64,000 nucleotides of DNA from Salvia splendens (GCF_004379255.2 NC_056036.1:3658001-3722000); one strand, 5' to 3'. Numbered from the stretch's first letter, positions 33,779-49,558 are shown. Notes: generated from the letters alone by a model not told the origin. Translations and numbers: made by a program.

Positions 33779-36700
33779 ATGACAATTTTGAGCGATAACA
33801 TGTTTGGAATATTGATGTATCCGAAGGTGAAGAGGGGGAATGATTTGTTTCGTTGGATGTCGAAGATAACAACGAGGAAGAGGATGCTTATGTTGAGGTT
33901 GAGGAGGATTTGAACTTGGACATAATATGTATTGATGTATGATGATTTAACATTTTAGTTACTGAGCTAAGACTTCAAGTATTAGACATTATACAATGGT
34001 TTATGACTTTATGTTTTAATTGTTGTTCTAAGATTTTGAGATGATATGTTTTCATCATTTTCTAATTTTGTTTTTTATAAATAGATTAATAATATTTTAT
34101 TTATTTATTTACTGACCACCATATTCCGCCATGGCGACCGCCATAACCTTGTGGCGGTTTTTTGGTCGACCGCCGTTAGCCGCCCTACGCAATTGCCTCT
34201 TACCGACATATGCTCGACTACATAATATAGCAATCTATTATTCGATTAAAATACCCAATTACCCATTGACATTATTATAACCCTCAAACTTTCTTGCAAA
34301 TTAGGATATATTAGGAAATTGAAATTCCATAGACTAGTACACACAACCAAACAGTAGGTTACACATCTAATACGAATTGTATATACTTCAAATAATAAGT
34401 ATTGTTGCCTTCTTGAATAAAAAGGCATCTGCCTTAGTCAAACATATCAAGTTTTATCTCATTAAACTTAGAAAACGAGCAATTAAACAACAGAAAGACA
34501 AAAATGATTTCTCTAAGAATAGATATAACACATAACTACTAGGATATGAAGAAGAAAATATTCAATTTGTATGTTATGTCTAGTAAGGAGCATTAACTTG
34601 TTGAATTTCATAATTACAAAATCTAGACAAGGAAATGGAATATCTAGCTACAGATTATGAACTTTAATTATATTGTGCTTTAAACCTACAACTTCAAGCA
34701 ACACAACATCGCAATGCCAATTAACATAATAAAGAAAAGAACATTTCTTGCTTTTCAAGATATTCAAATATTACATGATGCTCATTCAAAAGCTTACAGG
34801 TTATTATATGATGGTCATTCATCATGTAATAAAGTTATGTCAAACAAAAGGTCCTAGTTCGAATATCATCACAGTTGTTTATCGCAGAGTGCTCATGTGC
34901 ATTGCTTCAATGTACATTATATAGTGATTTTCTTCCTTGCTTGTGCACACTCAAAAGAGGGAGGGGGTTATATTGGAGTAGATATTAACAACAGTGCTGA
35001 TTGCTAAAAAATTGTAATATTTTGACAAAATTCCTAATTTGGCATTAATTTTAAAATAAAGAAATTTAGGACACCACATTTCGGTTGTTTGTTTTTGAAG
35101 ATTCGAAAATTTTTCAAATTGTTCAATTCTAACACATCAATCAGATTTTTCCTTACTGGACATAGTTTCCATTTCCAACAAGAATTATGGCAAAAAAACA
35201 AACAAACATTATTTTCTGGGAATAGTTGCACATTCAATATGATCCTTGTATTTCAAATAATTTAAAAAAAACACAAGTTTACAGTTTGAATGTTCGAATA
35301 TCCATAAATGAGGCTTGTGGAAGACATACGTTATCTATATTATATAAGAAACCAAAAATGTAAATCTATGCTGAAATTTTGGGGGTTGAAAAACAACAAA
35401 ATCATAAATTGATGTCTTTGATTTTAAAACTTAAAACTAGTCTCAAATTTGTATCTATTCTCACAAGTAGTTATTTTTTCCAACAATTATATTTTAGAAA
35501 AGTAGTGTCACTTTATTGCTGGAAACTATGTCTATGTAAGAAAAAAACTGTCAACATGTCAGACTTGATCGACTGAAAAAATTATAAACTTGGGAGTGCT
35601 GAAAAACAAAGTGGTGTCTCAATTGCAGAGGTTGCAAATTTTAAAAAAACTATAAAGGTAATCCTCTAAGCTTCTAGGTTAGGCGATTATCCAACAAATT
35701 CAACAATAATACTAAAGATAAGTGGACAATAAAGAGTTCGAATTCATAATAACACAAACCAATATGTTACAATTATAATTTATAACATATGCCTTCACAT
35801 TTATGAGTCTGTGGTCATACCTAAAGCAACTTATAGGTTATGATCGCAATTTGCTGGCCTCTCACGATACACAAACCATGGCTTCTCTTGTCAAAACAAA
35901 CAACGCATGCGCTCCACTTCTGAGGATAAGATATAGGGTCAATACCACATAAAGAGTTATATGTCAACAGCTCTTTTACAGCAGTCATATTTCCAGTGCC
36001 GCAATTACTACCCATCAACTAAATTCAGTCTAGGTCGGAGTAGATTAAAATGTATTTTACACCAACAACAGAGCAATCAGAGTGACAGGCCTGGAGTACA
36101 AGAGATATCTTTCTACAATAAATCAAAAAATCTCACAGCTTCATACAAAATCAACACTAGCAGTGCAAAAGAAAAGTCTGAAGGACTATAGATACTCGAG
36201 AAATGCACACAACCTTTCAGGAGAGATCCAGCCAGAGGTAGGTATTATCAAACAAAAAGATGAAGGTCAACAAAATCATATCTCAGGTTGAACTATTTAA
36301 CTGCTAAAAGGGCTTTCCACGAGTACTAGGAGCTGCTGTAACTTCAATAGAAAATGTTGCAAGCTGATTTAGAAAGCCAGCAGAGCAGATGTGATTGGAA
36401 AGATCAATTATTCAACTAATATAGGTGGTTTCTATATCAAGAAGGTTTACATATGTAATTACATGTCAACATTTAACGGATTAGCATATCATTCACTATT
36501 GAATCAGCATCAGCTTATGGTAGCGACCCACTCTCATGGCTGCTACCGTTATTATACACGACTATATGAGCTGGCACAAGGTTCAAAATCTGCTGCTAAC
36601 AGCGAAACAAAACTCAACTTAAATGCTTACTGAGAAAAAATGAGCTCAAATAGAGCACATGACAGTCTCCACCATAAGTGGTAGGAGTATAAAATATTGC

Positions 36701-38363
36701 CCGAGTTCACTAGAAATAACCCTTTGCTACCAAATAACGAAACTTTACAACATATCATCGACAAAAAGAGGGGGCATACAATACCAATGAGATTCCAATT
36801 ATCCTCGTGAATTTCTAGCTCAAACATAGGAGAAAACCTCCAAATATAATCACTTTGTTTAAATGGTGCTTTCGAGGAAATTCATTGCCAAAAGTAATGT
36901 TCATGGTATCAAGATAGATAAAAAAACAAGATTACCAAGCCCTAATTCGCACGCTCAAGAATTCAAACGAACAACGAGAAGGCTAATATCATTCCATAGT
37001 GAATCTGCTTGTATTCATCAAAATGTATAGAAAAAAATATACATGATGAGCTGGAGAATGTACCTTGTGGTGCAATATGCGCCATTGCAGCTCGCACGTC
37101 ACCAAAAACCTCTTTGGAATGGATTGAATTTTACTAGAAAGCAGTAATCATAGGGGTTTAATATTAGGGTTCTGATAAAGGCGCAAAATTTGGCTATTCG
37201 GATTTTCATTTTAGAATGCTTTGGGAAATAAGTTCTCACATTTTTGGACAAAGTCATAAAGTCTGTGATTAAAATGAAAGAGATCATATGAATGTGTAAG
37301 ACTATTGGTCTTGGATTCACAACATAGGATTAATCGAATCATCTTTTATAGAGATTATTTATATTATTGGTGGTCGGTATAAAAAAGATAAATTGTCGGA
37401 TGAATCACTAAATCTTAGTTAATTTTCTGATCAATCTCATAAGTTATTACTATAATTATATTATAAGTTTAATATTTGTTTTCAATTTTCATAGTCAAAA
37501 AATCCAAATCCATGCCTTCATTTTTTAAGTGCTACTATCACGCAATTTCAACAATTTGCATTAGAATACATAAAAATTGGTAAAATACATTAAAAAAAAG
37601 GAAGACTCATAGGACATCGGATTTCATGGCCATGGACAATGAGAGGTTTGTAAATATTACTCCTACTACTATAACATAAATCGGCTATTTTTAATTTTAA
37701 CAATTTGCACTAGAAAAAGTGCCAGTTATCAAAACTTTATTGGTAGAACTTCATATTTCTTCAATTTGGAGAGAACTAAAACGCCCAAAATACAAATATT
37801 CCGGAAAGAGATCAAACATTCAAACATGTACAAAATTTTCAAGAATCAATAACGAAAAATAAAAACAAATTACTGTGCTCCGTTTTCCAGATTCAGGGAG
37901 TGACTTCCATAATTTCAAGCAAAATGAGCTTAAACAAACATGTAAAGTTTTTCACATAAGGATATAGCATCGTGCACCTTGAGGCACTAACATGGCAGCA
38001 TTTTTGATGCAGTTGTGGAGACAGTATTTATTTGAATTACAGTAGAATCACAAACATTAGGAGTAGTAGTAGGTAGTAGTAGTAGTTCCACTTAGCAAAT
38101 CAATACATTCATCTTCGTGGATTTATACTTGCGCGATGTATCGAGCAAGAATAAGTCAAGATAACTCGAGAAACAGAGATTTAGGTTTTGCCACCGGAAA
38201 CTGACAGTGACCGGTGATGTTGGTGTATCCGCCATATTGACCAAGACTGCCATGATATACGCGTAGCAAGTGAAGGGTAATAAGAGACAAGATGATGAGC
38301 AGCTGCAGTGTTGCCATAGTTTGGCCTCAGAAAAAGCAGAAATGAGCTATATGTGGTAGACTG
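33779..38363. other. Long region without a supported gene
   Basis: Mostly AT-rich. On the minus strand there is a possible first exon at about 37088-37063 (ATGGCGCATATTGCACCAC, then a GTACAT donor) and a 65-codon open frame at 36018-35821 ending IAIITYKLL. I could not join them into a gene or match either to a family. The last few hundred bases before 38364 are likely 3' UTR of the kinase gene. Confidence 0.3.
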
Positions 38364-42348
<3,985 letters not shown>

Positions 42349-43388
42349 ACTTGGTTTTCAAAAATCAATCCAAAATTCTCCAGAAAATCAATCCAAAAAA
42401 ATGAATCTCTTTTTTATTTCAGGACGCACAGCTCAATGTATCAAGAATTACGCTAATCGATAAATCCCTAATCAACAAACAAAAATCCCAAATTCCTGCT
42501 GAACCCTTCAGATCCTATCAAAGTATCGATACAAAAAGGCACCCAGGAAAAAAATTACGCTAATCGATAATACAAGAGCTGCTTCAAATTCGATACATCA
42601 CAAAATATACATACACGAAAAAAAATCAAATCTTCGTGACTTGAAGTAGGAGAACAGCAGGGACTGAATTAATAACTAAGACACCGCTAGGAAAGGGGAT
42701 ACTGCACAAATTTGTGGACGCAAAGTCAACATCCGGGACTTGGCAACCAAAACCCCATACTTTCTTCTCTTTTTATCCGGAAATAAAAATCAATTTAGGG
42801 GGAACAAGTATTTCAACAGCAAAATGCCGGATGTGGAAGGCGAGAGAGAAAGAAGAATACAAAAGTAGCGGTGAAAGTTTCAGTTTAGTTTCTGGAAAAG
42901 ATCCGAGTGAGAGAGAACAGAGACAAGAATTGAATAGCAAATTCAGACTGCTCTGATTGATAACATTTGTGGATATCTATTGAATATCTTTGCAATACAT
43001 TGGTGTGTGTATATATACACGCATATAGATATAGTATTTGTTGTATATCTATGTGTGAGTAATTTTCTTTTTTTTTTTCCATTTTTTTCCTTTCTGGATT
43101 TAAAAAAGAAGAATTTGAAAACCTAATTTGAAGGGTTGATTTTTTACTGTTGTTATCATGGATTTGGAGTTGATCATTCAGTTAATCGGATCTTGGTATC
43201 ACGGGACCGATAATCGATTTAGCGATTTTAAGTTTGGTCCGTGTTTTGCATTTTTGGGTTCATCGGTACTCGGTAGTATCTGCCTATCTGAAAACCAAAA
43301 TTAAATTCAAATTTTGATTTTTAAGTTTATTTTTTATGTTTATAACTTAATTTTAATTTTGAATATTTATATATAAATATAATCACAC
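42349..43388. other. 5' leader and promoter side of the CK1-like gene
   Basis: The bases just above 42348 are probable 5' UTR of the kinase. Further out the sequence is AT-rich and has a TGTGTGTATATATACACGCATA simple-sequence patch near 43001-43030. No reading frame is supported. Confidence 0.35.
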
Positions 43389-43460
43389 GGATGAGAATTG
43401 TCTAGTGGTATAGCGTATTGTCTCACTAGCCGTAGAGCTGAGTTTGACTCTCCACAACAC
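43389..43460 (+). repeat. tRNA-like / SINE-head sequence
   Basis: GGATGAGAATTG is followed by an A-box-like TCTAGTGGTATAGC at 43401-43414 and a B-box-like GTTTGACTC at 43442-43450 (consensus GTTCGANTC). The 28-nt spacing fits an internal RNA polymerase III promoter. The acceptor stem does not pair well, so a tRNA-derived SINE head or tRNA pseudogene is more likely than a working tRNA. No clear SINE tail or duplication was delimited. Confidence 0.45.
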
Positions 43461-44137
43461 ATTTTTTCAGAATCAACTCATACACAGATAAAGTCGGTTA
43501 TTCGATTCTTATACTAAACAATCGGTTAGTGTATGCATATATATAGAACCTTGAATAGTTCCGGCTCCATTTCAATAATTGACGGTTCCAAATTGTCAAT
43601 TATTCGACCGGTTGTGATCTAAACCAACCAAATAAGCGTGCCTATGGATTACACATATTATATTATTAAGATAAAAAGGAGAGAAACATCTATTAGCACT
43701 GCTATTATTGTATACTTTGTGTTTTCAAAAATTCAATTGAATTGTGGAAATTGAGATTAAGTTGTAAACACACATGGAAAGAAGTCTTTGAAAAACTCTC
43801 ATATTGTCCCTTATAAGGTAAGCAGATAAAACGTGTAAGTTTGAGACAGGGTTGTTACTAATTATGTAATCAAATAATTTTATTACTATTAATTAGTGTA
43901 TTATATAACACAATTAAACTCATGAATAAATTATCTTATGAATAAACTCGTGTAAAGCGAACTTTTTTTTTTCTTTTTAGTCGAGAAATGTGATAATCCA
44001 TTTTTATTAGTTGAGGAATGTGAAAAATTGAGATTTACTCATTCTTATAAAAAGAATTTGTGTGACTTTATTTAAAATCTAATTTTGTTAAACCGTGACA
44101 TTTATAGCAACACATTAGTATTAGACTCATTGCCTAC

Positions 44138-44822
44138 TGATGGATCCGCGAATTTTTGATGGTGATGAATGCTGGTAGAGAATAAAGATCACGACACAAT
44201 GAATTTACGTGGTTCGATTTACTGAGGTAAATCTACGTCCACGGGAAGAAAAGAGGGCAGAGTTGTATTGCTTGATCTGTTTTCTACAGCTTACAATACA
44301 GACTTGCTATTTTATATTTGATCTCTAGAGAGCGAGAGAGTCTAACCCTATCTATCTGATCTAGGTTCTATTTATACAAAGGACCAAGATCGTGGCATGC
44401 AGCACCATTTACTAGGTAGTGGATGTCGTGGAGATCGTGGCGATCTTGCATGGGTCCACTATCCTGCATGAGTTAATGACTGCTTGACACCACTAAATAG
44501 ATCGTGGGTGTAGTGGAGGTGGAAATCCTGCATGAGTCCACTATCTCCTAGTTCGGTCGAATACTGAGACCGAACTGCTGAATTATTGCCGAGCAGCTTT
44601 TGCCGATCTGAGAGTAGAGCTTGATGCCGACCTGAGAGCAGAGTTTGATTGGTTGGCTTTTACCGAGCTGTAGGCTGGGGCCGAACTCTTTGGTTGTGCC
44701 GAACTGAACTCTTTAGTCATGCCGGACTGATACTCTTTGGTTGTGCCGAACTGATACTCTTTCTTGGGCTTTAGGCTGATGGGCTTTACTGCTGTTGGGC
44801 TTGTTTAGTACATACTCCATCA
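44138..44822 (-). repeat. 3' LTR of the Gypsy element
   Basis: 685-bp LTR with inverted tips TGATG...CATCA. The polypurine tract adjoins it at about 44823-44835. Confidence 0.95.
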
Positions 44823-44920
44823 CTACCCCCCCGGAAAGCGAAGTGAATTACTTCGGCATTCTGGATAAAGGTACGGGGTAAGTTGATGTTTGTCCTCGGT
44901 CTTACGAAGTGAACTCTTCT

Positions 44921-45092
44921 TTGACCGGACTCGTCTTTGGTCTGATGAAATAAACATCTTTGACCGGACTCGTCTTTGGTCTGATGAAATAAACATCTTT
45001 GACCGGACTCGTCTTTGGTCTGATGAAATAAACATCTTTGACCGGACTCGTCTTTGGTCTGATGAAATAAACATCTTTGACCGGACTCGTCT
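44921..45092 (-). repeat. 39-bp tandem repeat, four copies plus a partial
   Basis: The unit begins TTGACCGGACTCGTCTTTGG at 44921, 44960, 44999 and 45038, with a partial copy at 45077. The four full copies look identical. It lies between pol and the 3' LTR of the Gypsy element. Because 39 is divisible by three, both strands show repeated peptides, but these are not genes. Confidence 0.9.
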
Positions 45093-45256
45093 TGTGTCCT
45101 AATTTGGCGAGTTTTATCGCTCGGATCGGACTTTCCGTTGTCCTAATTTGGGGATCGGACTTTCCCTTGTCCTAATTCGGCGAGTTTTATCGCGTGGATC
45201 GGACTTTCCCTTGTCCTAATTCAGGCAAGTTTTATCGCGAGAATCGGACTTTCGTT

Positions 45257-45613
45257 GCAGTTCGTTTCAGACGAAGTGCTTGATTCTTAAGCTGAATTGC
45301 GGTCTTGTATCCTCTTTAGAAGCTTGGACTTCACAATCGTTGGCTTATTGCAGTTCGTTTCAGACGAACTGCTTGTTTAAGCTGAATTGTGGCCTTGTAT
45401 CTTCTTTAGAAGCTTTGACTTTACAATCGTTGGCTTATTGCAGCTCGTTTCAGACGAACTGCTTGTTTAAGCTGAATTGTGGTCTTGTATCCTCTTTAGA
45501 AGCTTTGACTCACAATCGTTGGCTTATTGCAGCTCGTTTCAGACGAACTGCTTGTTTAAGCTGAATTGTGGTCTTGTATCCTCTTTAGAAGCTTTGACTC
45601 ACAATCGTTGGCT
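45257..45613 (-). repeat. 89-93-bp tandem repeat, four copies
   Basis: Copies start at 45257, 45350, 45440 and 45529, each beginning GCAG(T/C)TCGTTTCAGACGAA, which itself contains the palindrome TTCGTTTCAGACGAA. The copies differ by a few bases and small indels. It is part of the non-coding 3' region of the Gypsy element. The short spacer 45100-45250 has a further repeated motif (GGATCGGACTTTCC). Confidence 0.85.
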
Positions 45614-45817
45614 TGTATATGTTCTAAGAAGGGGATCAGCCTTCGAAGAACAAGATACCTCAGTAACATTTGTAAGAGACGACACGCACAGAGACAGACA
45701 AAACACACATAGACAAAACGCACATAGACAAAACGCACATAGACAAACAAAGACCAAGCAAACCAAAGAAAGCACATTGACCGAACAGGACTCAAGACTG
45801 ACTGACCGGACTGTCTC

Positions 45818-47968
45818 TTACAAATGGAACTTCTTGAGGTTGGAAATGTGCCATGTTCGGGGTACCTGTTCTCCTGACATGTAAGCCAATTTGTAAGACC
45901 CTTTGCCGAGGACTTCTGACACCCGATACGGACCTTCCCATGTGGGTTCGAGCTTGCCCAGCTTTTCTGCTCGGCTTACTTCGTTGTTTCTCAAGACGAG
46001 ATCTCCCACTTGAAATTGCAGCTTCTTCACCCTTTGGTTGTAATACCGGGCTACTTGCTCCTTGTACTTGGCTGCTTTTATGCATGCCAATTCTCTTCTT
46101 TCTTCGGCAAGATCTAGCTCGGCTCTCAGTCCGTCGTCATTCATTTCTGCTGAGAAATTTAGAGTTCGGGGACTGGGTATGCCGATCTCCACCGGAATCA
46201 CGGCTTCAGTGCCGTACACAAGACTGTACGGAGTTTCACCGTTGGAGGTTGTGGGTGTAGTTCGGTAGGACCATAGGACTTGAGGGAGATTTTCTACCCA
46301 TTGTCCTTTGGCTTGTTCTAACCGAGCTTTTAACCCTTTCACCAAGATACGATTTGTTACCTCCGTTTGTCCGTTTGCTTGTGGATGAGAGACCGAAGTG
46401 AACCGCTGTTGAATATTCAGCTCTTGGCACCAATTCTTGAACGTCTTGTCGGTGAACTGAGTCCTGTTATCCGAGATGAGGATGTGGGGTATGCCAAATC
46501 GGCACACTATGTTCTTCCAGACGAAGTCCAATGCCTTTGAGCTCGTTATCGTAGCTAATGGTTCAGCCTCCACCCACTTCGTGAAGTAGTCCACGGCAAC
46601 GATAAGGAATTTCATTTGCCGAGGAGCTTGAGGAAGTGGTCCCACTATGTCTATGCCCCATTGCATAAAAGGCCAAGGGCTTTGCATAGTGGATAGATCG
46701 GTCTGCGGCATCCTTGGGATATTTGCATGGATTTGGCACTTCGGGCATGTCTTGACGAGCTGCACTGCTTCTTGTACCAAGGTTGGCCAATAATATCCCC
46801 ATCTTAGAACTTTTTTAGCTAAAGCTCTGGCTCCGATGTGGCTACCGCACGATCCTTTATGAACTTCTCTGAGGATGTAGTCCGTCTCTTCTGGTCTTAC
46901 GCACCGCAATAACGGCTGGAGGTAAGACTTTCTAAAGAGGACTCCTTCATGAAGTTCGTACCGAAGTGCTCGGCACGTGATCTTCCGAGCTTCTCTCTTA
47001 TCCTCGGGCAATTGTCCTTGATCCAGATACTGCAAGATCGGCGTCATCCAGTTCGGCGAGCTGGATACTGAATGTACCTCGGCTTCATCAATGCTTCGAT
47101 GCATTAATTCTTCCGCCTTTGAGCTCGGATCTGAGGCCAACTTACTTAAGGTATCTGCTCGGCTATTTTCCGCTCTGGGAATGCGGATTATCCGAAAATA
47201 GGAGAAACTTCGGCTGATGCTTTGCGCTTTGTCCAAATACTTCTTCATTCTCTCGTCACGAGCTTCACTTGTACCCAACATGTGATTTACTATGACTTGT
47301 GAATCATAATGGACTTTGAGAGATTTGACGAGCAGACTTTGCGCTAACTGGAGTCCGGCCAGGAGGGCTTCGTACTCGGCTTCATTATTAGTAGTGGGGA
47401 ATAGGAACCGAAGTGAGTAGGTTACCTCGGGTCCGTCGGGAGCGACAAGTAAAATACCAGCTCCGCTTCCCATCTTGTTTGAAGCTCCATCTACGAATCC
47501 GCTCCAGCAGTCCGGCGGCTCTACTTCGGATTCCAAGGGCTGTGCTAGTTCGGCATTGGCAGAATTCTTCTGTTCGGCAATAACAGGAATTGCTTGATCG
47601 AACTTTGCTTCTGCAAGAAAATCTGCCAAGGCTTGTCCCTTGATGGCTTTTCGAGGTAGGTACTCGATTGAGTGTTCTCTCAGCTCTATGGCCCATTTGG
47701 CGATTCTGCCTGATGCTTCTGGCTTGGTCAAAACTTGCCGAAGAGGCAGATCGGTTAAGACGCATACCTTGTGAGCATAGAAGTATGGCCGCAGTCTCCT
47801 TGCTGCATTTACTAACGCCAGAGCAATTTTTTCCAGAGGTTGATACCTTGTTTCTGGACCTCTTAATGCTCGGCTTGTAAAGTAGATGGGAAACTGCTTT
47901 AGGCCTTCTTCTCGTACAAGCACCGCGCTAATGGTTTGATCGGATGCCGCTAAGTATAAGAAAATCAC
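45818..47968 (-). CDS. Gypsy pol remnant: RNase H, second RNase H and integrase
   Basis: Open frame of 716 codons. The first part (FLYLAASDQTISAVLVREEG) is the reverse-transcriptase-linked RNase H. Near residue 153, FVDGASNKMGSGAGILLV starts the additional archaeal-type RNase H, with NNEAEYEALLAGL and YDSQVIVNHM. The integrase zinc region lies near 367-410 (HKGSCGSH, CPKCQ). Then come the core WGIDIVGPLP, DYFTKWVEAE and SHPQANGQTEVTNR, and a C-terminal GPYRVSEVL region ending FHL. The Met at 47968 is only the first Met in the frame: the same frame is open upstream to the gag TAG at 48047-48049. Protease and reverse transcriptase are missing. Confidence 0.9.
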   Translation of the reverse strand: MIFLYLAASDQTISAVLVREEGLKQFPIYFTSRALRGPETRYQPLEKIALALVNAARRLRPYFYAHKVCVLTDLPLRQVLTKPEASGRIAKWAIELREHSIEYLPRKAIKGQALADFLAEAKFDQAIPVIAEQKNSANAELAQPLESEVEPPDCWSGFVDGASNKMGSGAGILLVAPDGPEVTYSLRFLFPTTNNEAEYEALLAGLQLAQSLLVKSLKVHYDSQVIVNHMLGTSEARDERMKKYLDKAQSISRSFSYFRIIRIPRAENSRADTLSKLASDPSSKAEELMHRSIDEAEVHSVSSSPNWMTPILQYLDQGQLPEDKREARKITCRALRYELHEGVLFRKSYLQPLLRCVRPEETDYILREVHKGSCGSHIGARALAKKVLRWGYYWPTLVQEAVQLVKTCPKCQIHANIPRMPQTDLSTMQSPWPFMQWGIDIVGPLPQAPRQMKFLIVAVDYFTKWVEAEPLATITSSKALDFVWKNIVCRFGIPHILISDNRTQFTDKTFKNWCQELNIQQRFTSVSHPQANGQTEVTNRILVKGLKARLEQAKGQWVENLPQVLWSYRTTPTTSNGETPYSLVYGTEAVIPVEIGIPSPRTLNFSAEMNDDGLRAELDLAEERRELACIKAAKYKEQVARYYNQRVKKLQFQVGDLVLRNNEVSRAEKLGKLEPTWEGPYRVSEVLGKGSYKLAYMSGEQVPRTWHISNLKKFHL

Positions 47969-48046
47969 TTCGGCATCTGTTGGAGCAGAGAGAATTGGAA
48001 GCTCGGCTAAATAACTTTTGAGCTCGTCAAAAAGCCTTTTTCTGCT

Positions 48047-49558
48047 CTATGACTTCAGAGACGATTTAGTCTTCCCGGCAGGGAGAGCGTCAATAGTTAG
48101 GATTACTCCATCATATTGCGGCTCGTTATCGTCTTCGGGATCCTGTTGACTTTTCGGATCCTGAGGAGCGCAGTTCGCACCTCCCTGCTTTTTGTTCTTT
48201 TTCGGCTGCTTGCTTTGGTATTTTTTTAACGTCCCTGCTTTCACAAGGGCATCAATACCTGCAGCCAAATGTCGGCACTCCTCGGTATCGTGACCGTAGT
48301 CTTGATGGAAGGAGCAATATTGATCCTGAGGTCGGCGCGCGGCCGATTTCGTCATCCGCCTTGGCTTTTCGAACATATCGGAATGCAGTTCGAAAATTTC
48401 CGCTCTTGACTTGTTCAATGGTACGAACTGAGCGGGCGGCTTCTCAGGATTGAGACGTGGTCCCAATCTGCCTTGTACCGGTGCCCTTTGAATTCTTTCA
48501 AAAGGAGTTCGGCGAGGAAACCTCTGATCGCTATGATCGGGCTTCTTTTCGTCTCCTCTAGATGAGCTGTCTAAAGACCGTTTTCGACGGTCTGCCTCAT
48601 CGGCACGGGAGAACTGGTCCGCAATGTCCCACATCTCTTGAGCTGTTTGCGGACTGCATTCCACGAGCTTTCTGTAGAGAGCTCCGGGCAGGATTCCATT
48701 TTGGAATGCCGAAATGACAAGTAGATCGTTGAGATCATCTACTTGTAGGCATTCCTTGTGGAATCTCGTCATGAAGTCGCTGATCTTTTCGTCGCAACCT
48801 TGACGTATAGAAAGCAGCTGAGCCGAAGTACTTCGGGCTTCCGCTTTCTGAAAGAACCTCCTGTGGAAAGCATCCATTAGATCTCGGTAGGATCTAATGC
48901 TGCCTTGAGGAAGGCTGTCGAACCACCTTCTGGCGTTCCCGATAAGCAGCTCGGGGAACAGCTTGCACATATGGACCTCATTGAGACCCTGGTTCGCCAT
49001 GTTATACTGATAGCGTCCCAGGAAGTCATGAGGATCCACTAGCCCGTCATAAGTCATTGATGGTGTCCGGTAGTTCCGCGGTAAAGGAGTTCGGGTGATA
49101 TCGTCCGAGAACGGAGTCTTTAATGCTCCGTACATGGTGAACCCGACATCTCTTCGGTACGGAGGAGATGGAGTTCTCCTGTGGTTCCGGTACCGAGGAG
49201 GAACAGGAACATGTCGGGGTTGAGGATTCTTTCTCCTGGAAGACACGTCACTACTGCGGTAGTGACTTTCATGTCTGGATGAGGAGGGAGAATCCGCCGT
49301 TGTCTTCTCCGGCTGTTGGCTCTTCTGCAGGAAGGTTAAGAACTCCTCCTGCTTCTCGGCCAAGAACAGCTTGACAGCTTCATTTAAATCGGGCTGCTGG
49401 GAAGACTCGGTGCGATCTCTCCTGGAGTGGCTTGTTCCTTCTTCGTGAGAACCGGAGGTAGATGTCTCCCGAGGCCGTTTTTCAGACCTGCGAGCTGGAC
49501 TAGCTTCCTCACGGTTATCACGAACGGTATTACGGGTAGTGTGTGATCTGGTATGCAT
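48047..49558 (-). CDS. Gypsy Gag protein
   Basis: 503 codons. An Arg/Ser-rich N-terminus (MHTRSHTTRNTV) is followed by a retrotransposon Gag domain with FPELLIGNARRWFDSLPQGS, DLMDAFHRRFFQ and LLSIRQGCDEKISDFMTRFH. A knuckle-like stretch near residue 420 (CSFHQDYGHDTEECRHL) comes next, then a Lys/Gln-rich tail. Gag coats the element RNA and forms particles. The frame ends SLKS then TAG, and the next codons are already pol, in the same frame, owing to the deletion. Confidence 0.92.
   Translation of the reverse strand: MHTRSHTTRNTVRDNREEASPARRSEKRPRETSTSGSHEEGTSHSRRDRTESSQQPDLNEAVKLFLAEKQEEFLTFLQKSQQPEKTTADSPSSSRHESHYRSSDVSSRRKNPQPRHVPVPPRYRNHRRTPSPPYRRDVGFTMYGALKTPFSDDITRTPLPRNYRTPSMTYDGLVDPHDFLGRYQYNMANQGLNEVHMCKLFPELLIGNARRWFDSLPQGSIRSYRDLMDAFHRRFFQKAEARSTSAQLLSIRQGCDEKISDFMTRFHKECLQVDDLNDLLVISAFQNGILPGALYRKLVECSPQTAQEMWDIADQFSRADEADRRKRSLDSSSRGDEKKPDHSDQRFPRRTPFERIQRAPVQGRLGPRLNPEKPPAQFVPLNKSRAEIFELHSDMFEKPRRMTKSAARRPQDQYCSFHQDYGHDTEECRHLAAGIDALVKAGTLKKYQSKQPKKNKKQGGANCAPQDPKSQQDPEDDNEPQYDGVILTIDALPAGKTKSSLKS

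Noticed and set aside
43389..43460. Functional tRNA gene
   Set aside because: Box motifs are present but the acceptor stem and anticodon arm do not pair convincingly; kept only as a SINE/tRNA-like repeat.
44823..45102. Repetitive peptides (MFISSDQRRVRSK repeated on one strand, NIFDRTRLWSDEI repeated on the other)
   Set aside because: These are translations of the 39-bp tandem repeat inside the Gypsy 3' region; both strands are open because the unit length is a multiple of three.
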